Shown here one piece after another: positions 36,997 through 45,623 of a stretch of DNA of 64,000 bases (position 1 is the stretch's first letter; every line of letters starts with the position of its first letter). This stretch comes from Candidatus Trichorickettsia mobilis. GTDB lineage: Bacteria > Pseudomonadota > Alphaproteobacteria > Rickettsiales > Rickettsiaceae. The position numbers and the translations under genes were made by a program. The notes below the pieces were generated by a model. It ran no database searches. It was not told where the DNA came from and saw nothing but the letters and a program-made list of their open reading frames with translations. The DNA lies in the NCBI RefSeq assembly GCF_034366785.1, contig NZ_CP112932.1:1-64000 (forward strand), in the 5' to 3' direction.

Positions 36997-37827
36997 TTAA
37001 AATAAATCTAGAAATTTAGATACAATATTGCTGTGTCCTAGCGCTAAGATGACTTCTATTGCAATTAAAATAACTATAGTTATTTCTAATCTAGAGGAGT
37101 GTTTATTATTAAGTTCATTAGATAATATATTATAGAGTTCCTGAATCATATTAAGGCGGTGAGTTAAAATATTTTGCCGCACTTGAATATCCTGGAACTC
37201 AGCAGTCATAAGATATAAAGGTTCGTAGCTTGGGCGACGCCAGAAAAATTCTGGAGTATCTAGGATATCGCTATGTAGATTGATTGAATAACGTTCGTTG
37301 AATAAGATACCAATCTGCTTTGATATTTCTTTTTTTGATAAGGAGACACTACCAGTGCTTGCTAATTCTTGTTGAATTGGAGCAGTATTATTTAAAAGCG
37401 TACTTACAGATTTTTCTAATACATTTAATTTTACTGATTGTGCTAAAGCATGTGAGATAGATAGTTTTATAAATTCTGATTGATCTCCTAGAATAATTTC
37501 ATTTTTTTCTTCATCAATAAAGGTTTTTTCTGCTTCCTTATTATAATCAAAATAAATAAAATCAGAAGTTGAATTGTTGAGTTTTTCTACTTCAAAATCT
37601 AAAAGTTCTTGCAAAATTGCTTTTTCCTGAATTTCATCGCCACCCCAAATAGTTATACAGCCAAAAGGAAAGAAAAAAATATCAATGTGATTGGCTCCTT
37701 TCCGGTTTTCTTTTTGCGCATATATTACGTCATCAAAGTGTTTTGGTTCTAGTCCATTATTATTTAAGTACTCAACTAGCTTATTAATCTTATAATCGGA
37801 AGCTGTGCAGTAAGACGAACATCGCAT
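36997..37827 (-). CDS. RMND1/DUF155 (Sif2/Sif3-domain) membrane protein
   Basis: The 276-residue product matches the DUF155 family, including mitochondrial RMND1. Recognisable are the FFFPFGCITIWGGDE strand pair near 50-65, the LQELLDFEVEKL helix, the strongly conserved KLSISHALAQSVKLNVLEKS near 124-143 and PEFFWRRPSYEPLY near 190. A single C-terminal membrane helix (ITIVILIAIEVILALG) anchors it. The mitochondrial relatives support inner-membrane complexes for translation; function in bacteria is unknown. Its presence fits an alphaproteobacterium close to mitochondria-like families but is not diagnostic. Confidence 0.82.
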   Translation of the reverse strand: MRCSSYCTASDYKINKLVEYLNNNGLEPKHFDDVIYAQKENRKGANHIDIFFFPFGCITIWGGDEIQEKAILQELLDFEVEKLNNSTSDFIYFDYNKEAEKTFIDEEKNEIILGDQSEFIKLSISHALAQSVKLNVLEKSVSTLLNNTAPIQQELASTGSVSLSKKEISKQIGILFNERYSINLHSDILDTPEFFWRRPSYEPLYLMTAEFQDIQVRQNILTHRLNMIQELYNILSNELNNKHSSRLEITIVILIAIEVILALGHSNIVSKFLDLF

Positions 37828-37913
37828 AAATTTATTTAGTTTTTTTATTTAGTAAGTTAAAGTATTTTGGATTATAGTGTAGCTATAAAACTGATTAAGT
37901 CAATATGTAACAT

Positions 37914-38723
37914 ATGTATGAAATTTTAACTGATCGCTCAATCCTGGAAGTTAGCGGCGTTGATGCCAGTAAATTTTTGCAAAATTTAATAACCAACGAT
38001 TTAACCGTTAATGATTATTGTTATACTTATATGCTCAATAATCAAGGTAGATATTTATTTGATTTTTTTATAATCAAACTGTCATCAGAAAAGTTTTTAA
38101 TAGATATTAGTCAAACAATTTCAGCGCAATTTATTGAAAAACTAATGATGTACAAGCTGCGAGCCAGAGTTGAATTTTTTAACTCAAGCGATAAGTATAG
38201 TGTGATATACTCTAAAAATAAACCGGAATTTACTACAATATTTTCATCACACGATCCCAGATATCAACAACTAGGTATACGATCAATAGTGAATAAAACG
38301 GTGAAATTTGTTCCAGATGCACAGCTAGATTTATATTTAAATGATAAGTATAATTTTGCGATACCGGATGGTGATATTGATTTAATTCCTGGAAAATCAA
38401 TCCCTGTGGAATATGGCGCTGAAGAGCTTGGTGCTATAAGTTATGATAAAGGTTGTTATATCGGTCAGGAAGTAATATCTCGTACTAAGTACCAAGGAAC
38501 AGTTCGTAAAAAAATATTTAAAATTCAAGCTAAGACTGACATGAATAATCAATTAAAGACAAATGAGATTGTCAGTAGTTCTGAGGTTATAGGTAGGGTT
38601 TGTTCAACTTATAAAACTCAAGGTCTGGCATTGGTCAGAGAAGAAAACTATTTTGCTTGTAGCAATGAACTAATTACAGTAGATGGTATAGAAATAAAGT
38701 TGTCAATACCAGAGTGGCGATAA
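37914..38723 (+). CDS. ygfZ: Folate-binding Fe-S cluster repair protein YgfZ
   Basis: YgfZ/IBA57 proteins use tetrahydrofolate and help maintain Fe-S enzymes. The 269-residue product is a GcvT-fold protein with GVDASKFLQNLITNDL near the start and the hallmark KGCYIGQEVISRTKY near 178-192, containing the conserved Cys. C-terminal region fits the family, though it is short compared with E. coli YgfZ. flbD follows 27 bases later in the same direction. Confidence 0.9.
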   Translation: MYEILTDRSILEVSGVDASKFLQNLITNDLTVNDYCYTYMLNNQGRYLFDFFIIKLSSEKFLIDISQTISAQFIEKLMMYKLRARVEFFNSSDKYSVIYSKNKPEFTTIFSSHDPRYQQLGIRSIVNKTVKFVPDAQLDLYLNDKYNFAIPDGDIDLIPGKSIPVEYGAEELGAISYDKGCYIGQEVISRTKYQGTVRKKIFKIQAKTDMNNQLKTNEIVSSSEVIGRVCSTYKTQGLALVREENYFACSNELITVDGIEIKLSIPEWR

Positions 38724-38750
38724 AATCAATATAAGGGAATAAATACGATC

Positions 38751-40016
38751 ATGAGATTATTAATAGTTGGCGATATAAATAGTGAAATAAAAAAAGCGAT
38801 AGATTTAGCACAAGCAAGAAAAGTACAGGTAATGATGGTTGGTAATGTGGAAGAAGCCTTGGATTTTGTACGAGAAGGCAAGGGTGCTGATTTGGTGCTG
38901 ATAGATTGTAAATATGATCTTGGATTATTAATAAAATCAATGCATCAAGAACATATTTCAACACCGGTAATCGCTTATGGTGTTGATTGCTCTCCTGCCG
39001 TTGCAGTTGCGGCAATTAAAGCTGGAGCAAAGGAATTCTTGCCTTTGCCGCCTGATGAAAAATTAATTGCTGCAATTTTTACAGCAATTTCTGATAATAC
39101 CAGACCACTTATTGGAACATCAGCTGCAATTCAGGAAGTAATTGCTATTGCTGATAAAATTGCGCCAACTGATGCCAATATATTAATTACCGGAAAATCT
39201 GGAACCGGTAAAGAAGTATTTGCACACTATATTCATGAGCACAGCACTAGAGCCCAAAAACCATTTATTAGAGTAAACTGCGCAGCAATTCCAGAGAATT
39301 TATTAGAATCAGAATTATTTGGTCATGAAAAAGGTGCTTTTACCGGAGCTGTAGCTAGAAGAATAGGTAAATTTGAGGAATCTAGCGGTGGTACCTTATT
39401 ATTGGACGAAATCAGTGAAATGGATATTAAGCTGCAAGCAAAATTACTGAGAGCAATTCAAGAACAAGAGATAGATAGAGTAGGTGGTACCGGTCCAATT
39501 AAGGTTGACCTCAGAATTATTGCTACTTCCAATCGTAATTTGCTGGAAGAGATTGCTAATGGTACTTTTAGGGAAGATTTATACTTTCGTTTGAATATTA
39601 TTAATATTGAGTTGCCAAAATTATCAGAACGCAAAGAAGATATTGTAGTATTAAGTAATAATTTTATTAATAAATATGCTACTAATAATAAACTAGCCGT
39701 AAAACCACTGTCTAAATCAGCTATAGATAAAATGATAAATTATTCCTGGCCCGGTAATGTTAGAGAACTTGAAAATGTAATTCATCGAGCTGTGCTATTA
39801 TCAAATGGTGAGAAAATTCAAGCTGAAGATATATATTTAAAAAGTGAAAGTTTTGTTGGTAAAAAAATTGTTGATGTGGAAAAAGAACTTATAGTTAACA
39901 CAGTAGGTTATTGCTTGGGGGATCTTACTAATGCAGCCAATATACTAGGAATTTCTATTAGTACACTTAAAGAAAAATTAGAATTATATACTAATGCCAA
40001 TGCAATTAATAAGTGA
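38751..40016 (+). CDS. flbD: FlbD-type sigma-54-dependent transcriptional regulator
   Basis: The 421-residue product resembles Caulobacter FlbD throughout. Residues 1-115 form a receiver-like domain (MRLLIVGDIN, GADLVLIDCKYD, AIKAGAKEFLPLPPDEKLIA). The AAA+ domain has Walker A GKSGTGKE at 148-155, the sigma-54 contact loop GAFTGA at 195-200, and GGTLLLDEISEMD. A Fis-type helix-turn-helix closes the protein. FlbD controls class III and IV flagellar genes; fliQ lies 7 kb away. rpoN is not in the window. FlbD-type receivers lack the usual phosphorylation set, and here D47 and D52 are the only nearby acidic candidates. Confidence 0.9.
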   Translation: MRLLIVGDINSEIKKAIDLAQARKVQVMMVGNVEEALDFVREGKGADLVLIDCKYDLGLLIKSMHQEHISTPVIAYGVDCSPAVAVAAIKAGAKEFLPLPPDEKLIAAIFTAISDNTRPLIGTSAAIQEVIAIADKIAPTDANILITGKSGTGKEVFAHYIHEHSTRAQKPFIRVNCAAIPENLLESELFGHEKGAFTGAVARRIGKFEESSGGTLLLDEISEMDIKLQAKLLRAIQEQEIDRVGGTGPIKVDLRIIATSNRNLLEEIANGTFREDLYFRLNIINIELPKLSERKEDIVVLSNNFINKYATNNKLAVKPLSKSAIDKMINYSWPGNVRELENVIHRAVLLSNGEKIQAEDIYLKSESFVGKKIVDVEKELIVNTVGYCLGDLTNAANILGISISTLKEKLELYTNANAINK

Positions 40017-40089
40017 TGGGTATAGAGAGAATGCTTTATAGTTTGTCCCCATATTATAGCAAGATTTGTATTAAAATATCAACTAATGA

Positions 40090-40154
40090 TTGACTGTTAA
40101 TTAGAAAGTACATACACTTATAGTTGCAATAATAAGATTATTATAACTATAAGT
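40090..40154 (+). promoter_or_regulatory. Promoter and 39-bp palindrome before the toxin gene
   Basis: TTGACT (40090-40095), a 17-base spacer and TACACT (40113-40118) form a candidate promoter. Overlapping it, ACTTATAGTT (40116-40125) pairs with AACTATAAGT (40145-40154), arms of a 39-base imperfect palindrome that is also present before the relic at 30858. GGAGG follows 7 bases ahead of the ATG. The overlap of palindrome and promoter suggests an operator. Confidence 0.6.
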
Positions 40155-40171
40155 TGTTGTAGGAGGTCAAT

Positions 40172-41872
40172 ATGAAAAATATAACGGAAATTTCTGAGCC
40201 AATATGGCCAAAACATCAATCACTGGCTAATGAACTCAAATCTACAGGCACAGGCGACAAACAACAATTATCCCCCAAAAAATCGATCGAAGATGTTATC
40301 AGCAGCAACACAAAAGCTGCTGAAGTAATAACCTATAATAGTTTAGGTATTAGTAATAAAATTCCGCCACAAGATATTCATATTCTTTGCAAAATTCCTG
40401 TAGCGTTGCAGGAAATACACCGGAACATCAAAGAAAACCCTCGAGATATTAGTAATTATCTGCGTGCAAGTTATTTATATGGAGCTATGGGAGAACGCAG
40501 TAAAGCTCAAGGTTACGTAAAGCTAGCCAAACAGATTGATCCTGTGGCCATTAAAAATCCGGAGTTGCTACAACAGTTTCAGACGGAGTGTGTTAACACT
40601 CAACATATTTTGAATAGTTGTGAAAGATTGCTGGCTTATAACCCTGATGATGTAAATGCGCATTACGCTCATGGTTTAGTAAATTATGGCATGACCGGTG
40701 CAAATCAGAATTATGCTGAAAGCTATAGTAGTTTTAAGCGAGTAATAGCACTAGACCCGTCATTTACAGCAGCTTATGCGTATCTAGCCAGTACTGCGAA
40801 GGCACTTGGTAATAAGAGTGAAGCAATAGAGTATTATAAGCAAGCAGTATCATTGAGACCGGATGATTTTGAATCATGTCGCGAGTTGGTTGGATTATTA
40901 CGTGGTACCGAAGAAGAATCTGTGTATCAACAGCAGGCGGATGTAGCGCGGTTGCAGATGCAACAATTCAATATAGAACAACATATCTCACAGGAACAAG
41001 AACGCAAAAGTAAGCAGGAAGATGTCGTAACCATAACTAAAGCTGATGTAGCTGAACATATGGTAAATCCATATGAGCTGGAGGTAGAACTGGATTCTTA
41101 CCGAGAAAGAATTGCTGAGAGGGTGCAGGAACGCCTTGCATTGTCTAGTTCTATTTCGGAACAAGATGCGCAAGTGGTTGCGAATATTATTCAGCGAGTT
41201 AAAGCAGAATATCCGGAGCTTGCAGTAGAAGCGCAAGAACAAATCGAGACGCTTGCGTATTTTACATACCAGCAATATCAGCAGCGCCCGGAAATTGCAC
41301 CGCAACCGCAATTGGCAATGACCCAAGTTGCAATGATGGGAGTTGCAACTCTAGAGCTTGGCACTTACCTGATCAATACGGCAATAACGGCAGCTGCAGC
41401 CTGGCAGCTTAGTGGTGGTATTGAGCTGGACAAAATTGCTGCGGTTTTTCTTTCCTCAAGTGAAAATGAGCATTATAATCAGATAATTCTGGAGAAGCGC
41501 AAACTTGAACAAACCCAACCTCCTCAGGTAGGTAAGTTCAAGGATTCCACTATCTCAGGCATGCCCGACCCGGACGATGAAGATAGATTTAAATGGCAAG
41601 TTAAAAATAAAAATGAAGCTGATAAAATATCTAGACATGAAAAATTTGGTAATTTTTATCGAGACCCACTCCAAAAATTAGGTAATAAAGATATTTGGTG
41701 GTCTAAAGACACAGCTGGTCATGGTGGTTCTAGGTATAAATTGTTTGAAGAAACCTCTAGAGGTTTAGAGTGGTTTGCTGATGCAGATGAATTTGGCAAT
41801 ATAATACAAAATAAACATAAAAGTGATGTTGGTAGATTAATAGAATGGAAAGATTTAAACGGAATTAAATAA
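40172..41872 (+). CDS. TPR protein with polymorphic-toxin-like C-terminal domain
   Basis: The 566-residue protein has three parts. Residues 90-245 are TPR units (NYLRASYLYGAMGERSKAQG, AAYAYLASTAKALGNKSEAI). Residues 345-470 are a pre-toxin region with a hydrophobic pair at 382-411 (LAMTQVAMMGVATLELGTYL onward) ending in MPDPDDE. The tip, 472-566, contains DIWWSKDTAGHGGSRYKLFE and GLEWFADADEFGNII with NKHK and IEWKDLNG, a pattern I know from C-terminal toxin domains of secreted polymorphic toxins, probably nucleases; the family name is uncertain. A short gene follows after 11 bases, where an immunity gene is expected. The pre-toxin region is repeated at 42381. No signal peptide is seen; the export route is unknown. 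Confidence 0.82.
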   Translation: MKNITEISEPIWPKHQSLANELKSTGTGDKQQLSPKKSIEDVISSNTKAAEVITYNSLGISNKIPPQDIHILCKIPVALQEIHRNIKENPRDISNYLRASYLYGAMGERSKAQGYVKLAKQIDPVAIKNPELLQQFQTECVNTQHILNSCERLLAYNPDDVNAHYAHGLVNYGMTGANQNYAESYSSFKRVIALDPSFTAAYAYLASTAKALGNKSEAIEYYKQAVSLRPDDFESCRELVGLLRGTEEESVYQQQADVARLQMQQFNIEQHISQEQERKSKQEDVVTITKADVAEHMVNPYELEVELDSYRERIAERVQERLALSSSISEQDAQVVANIIQRVKAEYPELAVEAQEQIETLAYFTYQQYQQRPEIAPQPQLAMTQVAMMGVATLELGTYLINTAITAAAAWQLSGGIELDKIAAVFLSSSENEHYNQIILEKRKLEQTQPPQVGKFKDSTISGMPDPDDEDRFKWQVKNKNEADKISRHEKFGNFYRDPLQKLGNKDIWWSKDTAGHGGSRYKLFEETSRGLEWFADADEFGNIIQNKHKSDVGRLIEWKDLNGIK

Positions 41873-41883
41873 CGATGTAACCT

Positions 41884-42357
41884 ATGAAAATTTTCTCTCC
41901 AGAAAGAATATTTTATAATTATTCTGAGAACGATATTAATCTTGAAGCAGTAAAAAATCTTTCTTACATTATTGCAGAAGAAGACGAGGACTTGAAGTTG
42001 CTCACGTTTCAAAAGTTTAAAAATCTTTTCTACAAGATTGTAGATAAAAAAGCGTCTATTATCTTCAAAGATTTTCAAAATAAAAGCATGTTTTTTTATT
42101 CTTGGTTTGATACATCTAAAATATCTTTCAGCCTTGTATCTTCAGTATATAAGAGGTTGCCTTTTGAAACTGAAATAATATTACAATCAAACTTAAGGTG
42201 TATATTTGATGACTTTATAAATTTTCAAGTAATTTCTTTCAATGATATGCAAGAAATTACTTATGAAGAGAGCTTACACGAAGAAGAATCTCATCAGGTT
42301 CAAGTTTTTGCTATAGAGTTACCAGCTAAAAAGGTATTATTTCGATTTGATTATTAA
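41884..42357 (+). CDS. Putative immunity protein to the adjacent toxin
   Basis: The 157-residue product (MKIFSPERIFYNYSEND...) is acidic overall, without signal peptide or membrane segment, and I recognise no family. The call rests on position: it starts 11 bases after the toxin gene in the same direction and is followed at once by an orphan toxin cassette, the usual place for a cognate immunity gene in polymorphic toxin loci. Cytoplasmic acidic proteins of this size are typical immunity proteins to basic nuclease tips. Its composition is as AT-rich as the tip and richer than the TPR part. Confidence 0.6.
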   Translation: MKIFSPERIFYNYSENDINLEAVKNLSYIIAEEDEDLKLLTFQKFKNLFYKIVDKKASIIFKDFQNKSMFFYSWFDTSKISFSLVSSVYKRLPFETEIILQSNLRCIFDDFINFQVISFNDMQEITYEESLHEEESHQVQVFAIELPAKKVLFRFDY

Positions 42358-42376
42358 TTAGATTAAAGTCGTGTAA

Positions 42377-42946
42377 GAAAAATATCCGGAGCTTGCAGTA
42401 GAAGCGCAAGAACAAATCGAGACGCTTGCATATTTTACATACCAGCAATACCAGCAGCGACCGGAAATTGCACCACAACCGCAATTGGCAATGACCCAAG
42501 TTGCGATGATGGGAGTTGCAACTCTAGAGCTTGGCACTTACCTGATCAATACGGCAATAACAGCAGCTGCAGCCTGGCAGCTTAGTGGTGGTATTGAGCT
42601 GGACAAAATTGCTGCGGTTTTTCTTTCCTCAAGTGAAAATGAGCATTATAATCAGATAATTCTGGAGAAGCGCAAACTTGAACAAACCCAACCTCCTCAG
42701 GTAGGTAAGTTCAAGGATTCCACTATCTCAGGTATGCCCGACCCGGATGATGAAGAGCATAAGGTTGGCCAGAGAAAATTTAATTGTGAAAAAGCTGAAA
42801 GCCCAGTCTGGAGAGAGTTGCAGAATTATAAGAAAGATATTAAAACGAATGGCTTAAGTGGAAAGGATAGAAGATATTATAAATGGGATCATTTGCACAA
42901 TGAGATCGAAATGTATGATCGTAATGGTAATCCTATAGATGCATAG
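42377..42946 (+). pseudogene. Orphan toxin cassette with colicin-E3-like tip
   Basis: From 42377 an open frame without ATG reads the same pre-toxin region as residues 346-470 of the gene at 40172, up to MPDPDDE, then switches to a different tip of about 60 residues: SPVWRELQNYKKDIKTNG, then LSGKDRRYYKWDHLHNEIEM and YDRNGNPIDA. WDHLHNEIE has the Asp, His and Glu of the WDSQHGELE catalytic stretch of colicin E3-type 16S rRNA nucleases. The family normally continues with a GSxDP-like segment and a further basic residue; here it stops. An in-frame TAA precedes the cassette, and only a TTG at 42485 could start it. No immunity gene follows before tlc. Confidence 0.82.
42381..42756. repeat. 376-bp direct repeat of toxin-gene positions 41208-41583
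   Basis: The two segments align without gaps at a constant offset of 1173 bases and differ at roughly ten positions, mostly silent. The similarity begins at AATATCCGGAG and ends in the codons after PDPDDE, exactly at the toxin-tip junction. Such a repeat would allow recombination to swap the tip and loop out the immunity gene. Confidence 0.92.
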
Positions 42947-43034
42947 GTATACGAAAACCGAAATAATTATTGACGAATTTAACAAAACTCTATACTATGC
43001 AGATCTAGCCACATATTAGAAAAGGTTAGGCCTA

Positions 43035-44642
43035 ATGGCATTATGTTATAGAAATTTTTTTCGTTCATTTCTTGCTAATTTTCAAAATTATTCCTTAATA
43101 CATCTAAAATTCAACAAATTTTTTTCCAAAATCTCAGTAGAATTTCAAAATAAACCTACTAAATTTATCAATTACATTTGGCCAATTAACTCTGCTGAAT
43201 TACCGAAATTTTTATCCATAACCTTGTTGATGTTTTGTATTTTATGTATCCAGAATCTAATTCGAGCTTTAAAAGATAGTATAGTCAATACCATGATTGG
43301 TCCGGAAACCATTTCATTCCTAAAATTCTGGGGAGTTATGCCAGCTGCATTCTGCTTTACTATAGTTTACGTCAAATTAGTAAGCAGTATTAAAAGTGAA
43401 TATATTTTTTATCTAATAATATCCTTATTCTTAACATTTTTTGCTTTATTCGCTTTCTATATTTTTCCAAATCATCAATTACTGCATTTAAGCACAGATC
43501 ATGCTCAACAGTTAATTAGTAACTATCCTAATTTTAAGTGGTTTATATTGTTATTATCAAATTGGAGTTTTTCATTATTTTATATAATTGCAGAATTATG
43601 GCCCAATGTGGTCTTTGCTTTATTATTTTGGCAATTTGTCAACACTATCACCAACGTTGAAGAATCAACAAGATTTTACCCATTATTTGGTTTGTTGGGT
43701 CAAACAGGACTTTATGTTTCCGGACAATTTTTATCTAATTTAGCAGATATTAACCAATATTTTGCACTACAATTTAATTTATCACTTTTATTGGATCATG
43801 TTTTATCAATACAGATAATATTAATTACCGTACTGATCTTAGGAATCATCGCATTATTTATATTCTGGTTACTGAACCATAAAATATTAGAAGCCTCTGC
43901 TGTTGAGCAATTAAAATTTAAGCCCGGTAAGATTCAGGTGGGGTTAAGAGAAAGTTTAAGAATGGTATTATCTTCACGATATATCATGTTAATTACTATT
44001 TTACTGGTCTGTTATGGGTTAGCAATTAATTTGGTAGAAGGACCATGGAAAGCAATGGCAGCCAAGGTTTATACTACGCCCACAGAATTTGCTAGTTTTG
44101 TTGGTGGTTACCTGAAATATACCGGTATTTTTACCGTGGGTTTTGTAATACTAGGGTCAAGCATAGTGAGAACACTAGGCTGGTATACTGCTGCTATCAT
44201 TACACCCATAATGGTGTTGGTTACTGGTTTGTTATTTTTTACTATTGCTAATTTTCAAGTTGCAGCAACGTTAATAGTAGCTACTTTTGTTTTCACTGAT
44301 CCTGCAGTTATGGCAGTAACTATCGGTGCTATCCAGAATGTTCTCAGCAAATCCAGTAAATATACTTTATTTGATTCCACCAAAGAAATGTCTTATGTAC
44401 CTCTAGACGATGATTTAAAAACCAAAGGTAAAGCAGCAGCTGATGTTATCGGTACTAAAATTGGTAAATCAACTAGTGCGTTACTACAGTCGTTAATTTT
44501 TATGATTCTACCAACTGCTAGCTATCAATCAATCTCAATTTATTTAATGATGATCTTTACCATGGTCTGTGTTTTGTGGATTTGGGGTGTAGGGGAACTA
44601 GATACAGAATATAAGACAGTAATAGAAAAAACAAATAAATAA
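43035..44642 (+). CDS. tlc: ATP/ADP translocase (nucleotide transporter, Tlc family)
   Basis: Tlc/NTT proteins exchange host ATP for bacterial ADP or import other nucleotides and are a mark of obligate intracellular bacteria. The 535-residue product has about twelve hydrophobic segments; WPINSAELPKFLSITLLMFC, LIRALKDSIVNTMIGPETIS and FLKFWGVMPAA are the typical N-terminal part, EESTRFYPLFGLLGQTGLYV the middle, and LFDSTKEMSYVPLD the conserved late loop. Rickettsiae carry several paralogues; this one looks closer to the non-ATP/ADP paralogues in its first helices, so the substrate is open. It stands alone behind the orphan cassette. Confidence 0.93.
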   Translation: MALCYRNFFRSFLANFQNYSLIHLKFNKFFSKISVEFQNKPTKFINYIWPINSAELPKFLSITLLMFCILCIQNLIRALKDSIVNTMIGPETISFLKFWGVMPAAFCFTIVYVKLVSSIKSEYIFYLIISLFLTFFALFAFYIFPNHQLLHLSTDHAQQLISNYPNFKWFILLLSNWSFSLFYIIAELWPNVVFALLFWQFVNTITNVEESTRFYPLFGLLGQTGLYVSGQFLSNLADINQYFALQFNLSLLLDHVLSIQIILITVLILGIIALFIFWLLNHKILEASAVEQLKFKPGKIQVGLRESLRMVLSSRYIMLITILLVCYGLAINLVEGPWKAMAAKVYTTPTEFASFVGGYLKYTGIFTVGFVILGSSIVRTLGWYTAAIITPIMVLVTGLLFFTIANFQVAATLIVATFVFTDPAVMAVTIGAIQNVLSKSSKYTLFDSTKEMSYVPLDDDLKTKGKAAADVIGTKIGKSTSALLQSLIFMILPTASYQSISIYLMMIFTMVCVLWIWGVGELDTEYKTVIEKTNK

Positions 44643-44706
44643 AGTTTAATATTTTTGTTGCATTATTCATATTATTATATTATATATAATTATATAAATA
44701 TAAAAT

Positions 44707-45462
44707 ATGGTAAATGTTATGAAAAGAAAGCAAAAACACACTAATCCAAAACAAAAGATATAGATATCAACTTGTTAGCATCAGCGTTTACAGTGTTGGT
44801 TAGAAATCAAAGCATTGATGCATTTGACTATGTTGATTTTGCTAATCCACGACATAAAGAAGCATTTGAATGCATGATATTTGGAGGTATTATTCTAAAA
44901 ATCTTAAATCATGGTTGTTAAATAAAGCTTTGGAAAAAGGATATGATTGGTAGACTGATACATGAAGGTACTCATGCGGCGTGCAAAGTGTTCTTTGATA
45001 ATGATCATAAACCTTACCCTAAAATTATTAATGGTAAAAAAGAAGAAAATTTTTTTAACTAATTAATAAAAAATTGTACAAGAACCAGTTATAGTAGAAG
45101 CTTATAACTTGACCAACTGGAGTGATGCTAGATTGAACGGTGAGGTAGTATATGTACAAGAATTTATAGCTATTTTCGTTGAGAATTATTTTAGCTCTTC
45201 TTTATTTAGACCGCAAATAGAGAGTTTTCAAGCGTATGTAAGAGCTGTGTTGTGGCCAAACTTCCGAGAAGATTGTCCGCATGTATGTAAAATGCTACAA
45301 CAATTTGCTGGTTATTTAGATGATGGTTTCGTTAAAAACGCTCATCATAGCCTGAAATTGATAGCTGAGCATAACCTAAACAAATCAGCTGCAATATTCT
45401 TTAGCCCGGATATCAGCGATGTAAATATTGATTATATAGGTGATAGTGGTATTGATTACTGA
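44707..45462 (+). pseudogene. Broken gene for a HEGTH-motif (metallopeptidase-like) protein
   Basis: Four readable pieces in shifting frames: MVNVMKRKQKHTNPKQK from 44707; DINLLASAFTVLVRNQSID to ILNHGC ending in TAA near 44922; KDMIGRLIHEGTHAACKVFF to EENFFN ending in TAA near 45060; and IVQEPVIVEAYNLTNWSDAR to the stop at 45462, the last including QEFIAIFVENYFS. HEGTH at 44961-44975 with a later Glu resembles a zinc-peptidase site, which suggests the intact ancestor was a peptidase or effector. At least one frameshift and two stops separate the pieces. I know no named family for it. Confidence 0.7.
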
Positions 45463-45524
45463 TTTGTTTTATAAGAACTGAAGCAACGTTATTAATAGAT
45501 AGCTTAGCTATTTATAGGCGCTTT

Positions 45525-45613
45525 ACGTCTTGCTTGAGCCAAAGGCGAAGCAATCTAGCTGGAAGCGGGATTTTCCTTTCTGGATTGCTTCGCCTTTGGC
45601 TCAAGCAAGACGT
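45525..45613. repeat. Repeat family D: 34-bp-arm palindrome
   Basis: ACGTCTTGCTTGAGCCAAAG then GCGAAGCAATC (45525 onward) pairs with GATTGCTTCGCC then TTTGGCTCAAGCAAGACGT (to 45613), arms of about 34 bases with one mismatch and a loop near 21 bases. The GAAGCAATCCAG core recurs inside the family A elements at 3424, 5783 and 30970. It ends 11 bases from the stop codon of the deformylase homologue. Confidence 0.8.
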
Positions 45614-45623
45614 TGCATAAGGC

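Noticed and set aside
42485-42946. Orphan cassette as a normal gene started by TTG
   Set aside because: The TTG sits in the middle of the copied pre-toxin region, no ribosome-binding site precedes it, and the tip is short; a silent cassette is the simpler reading.
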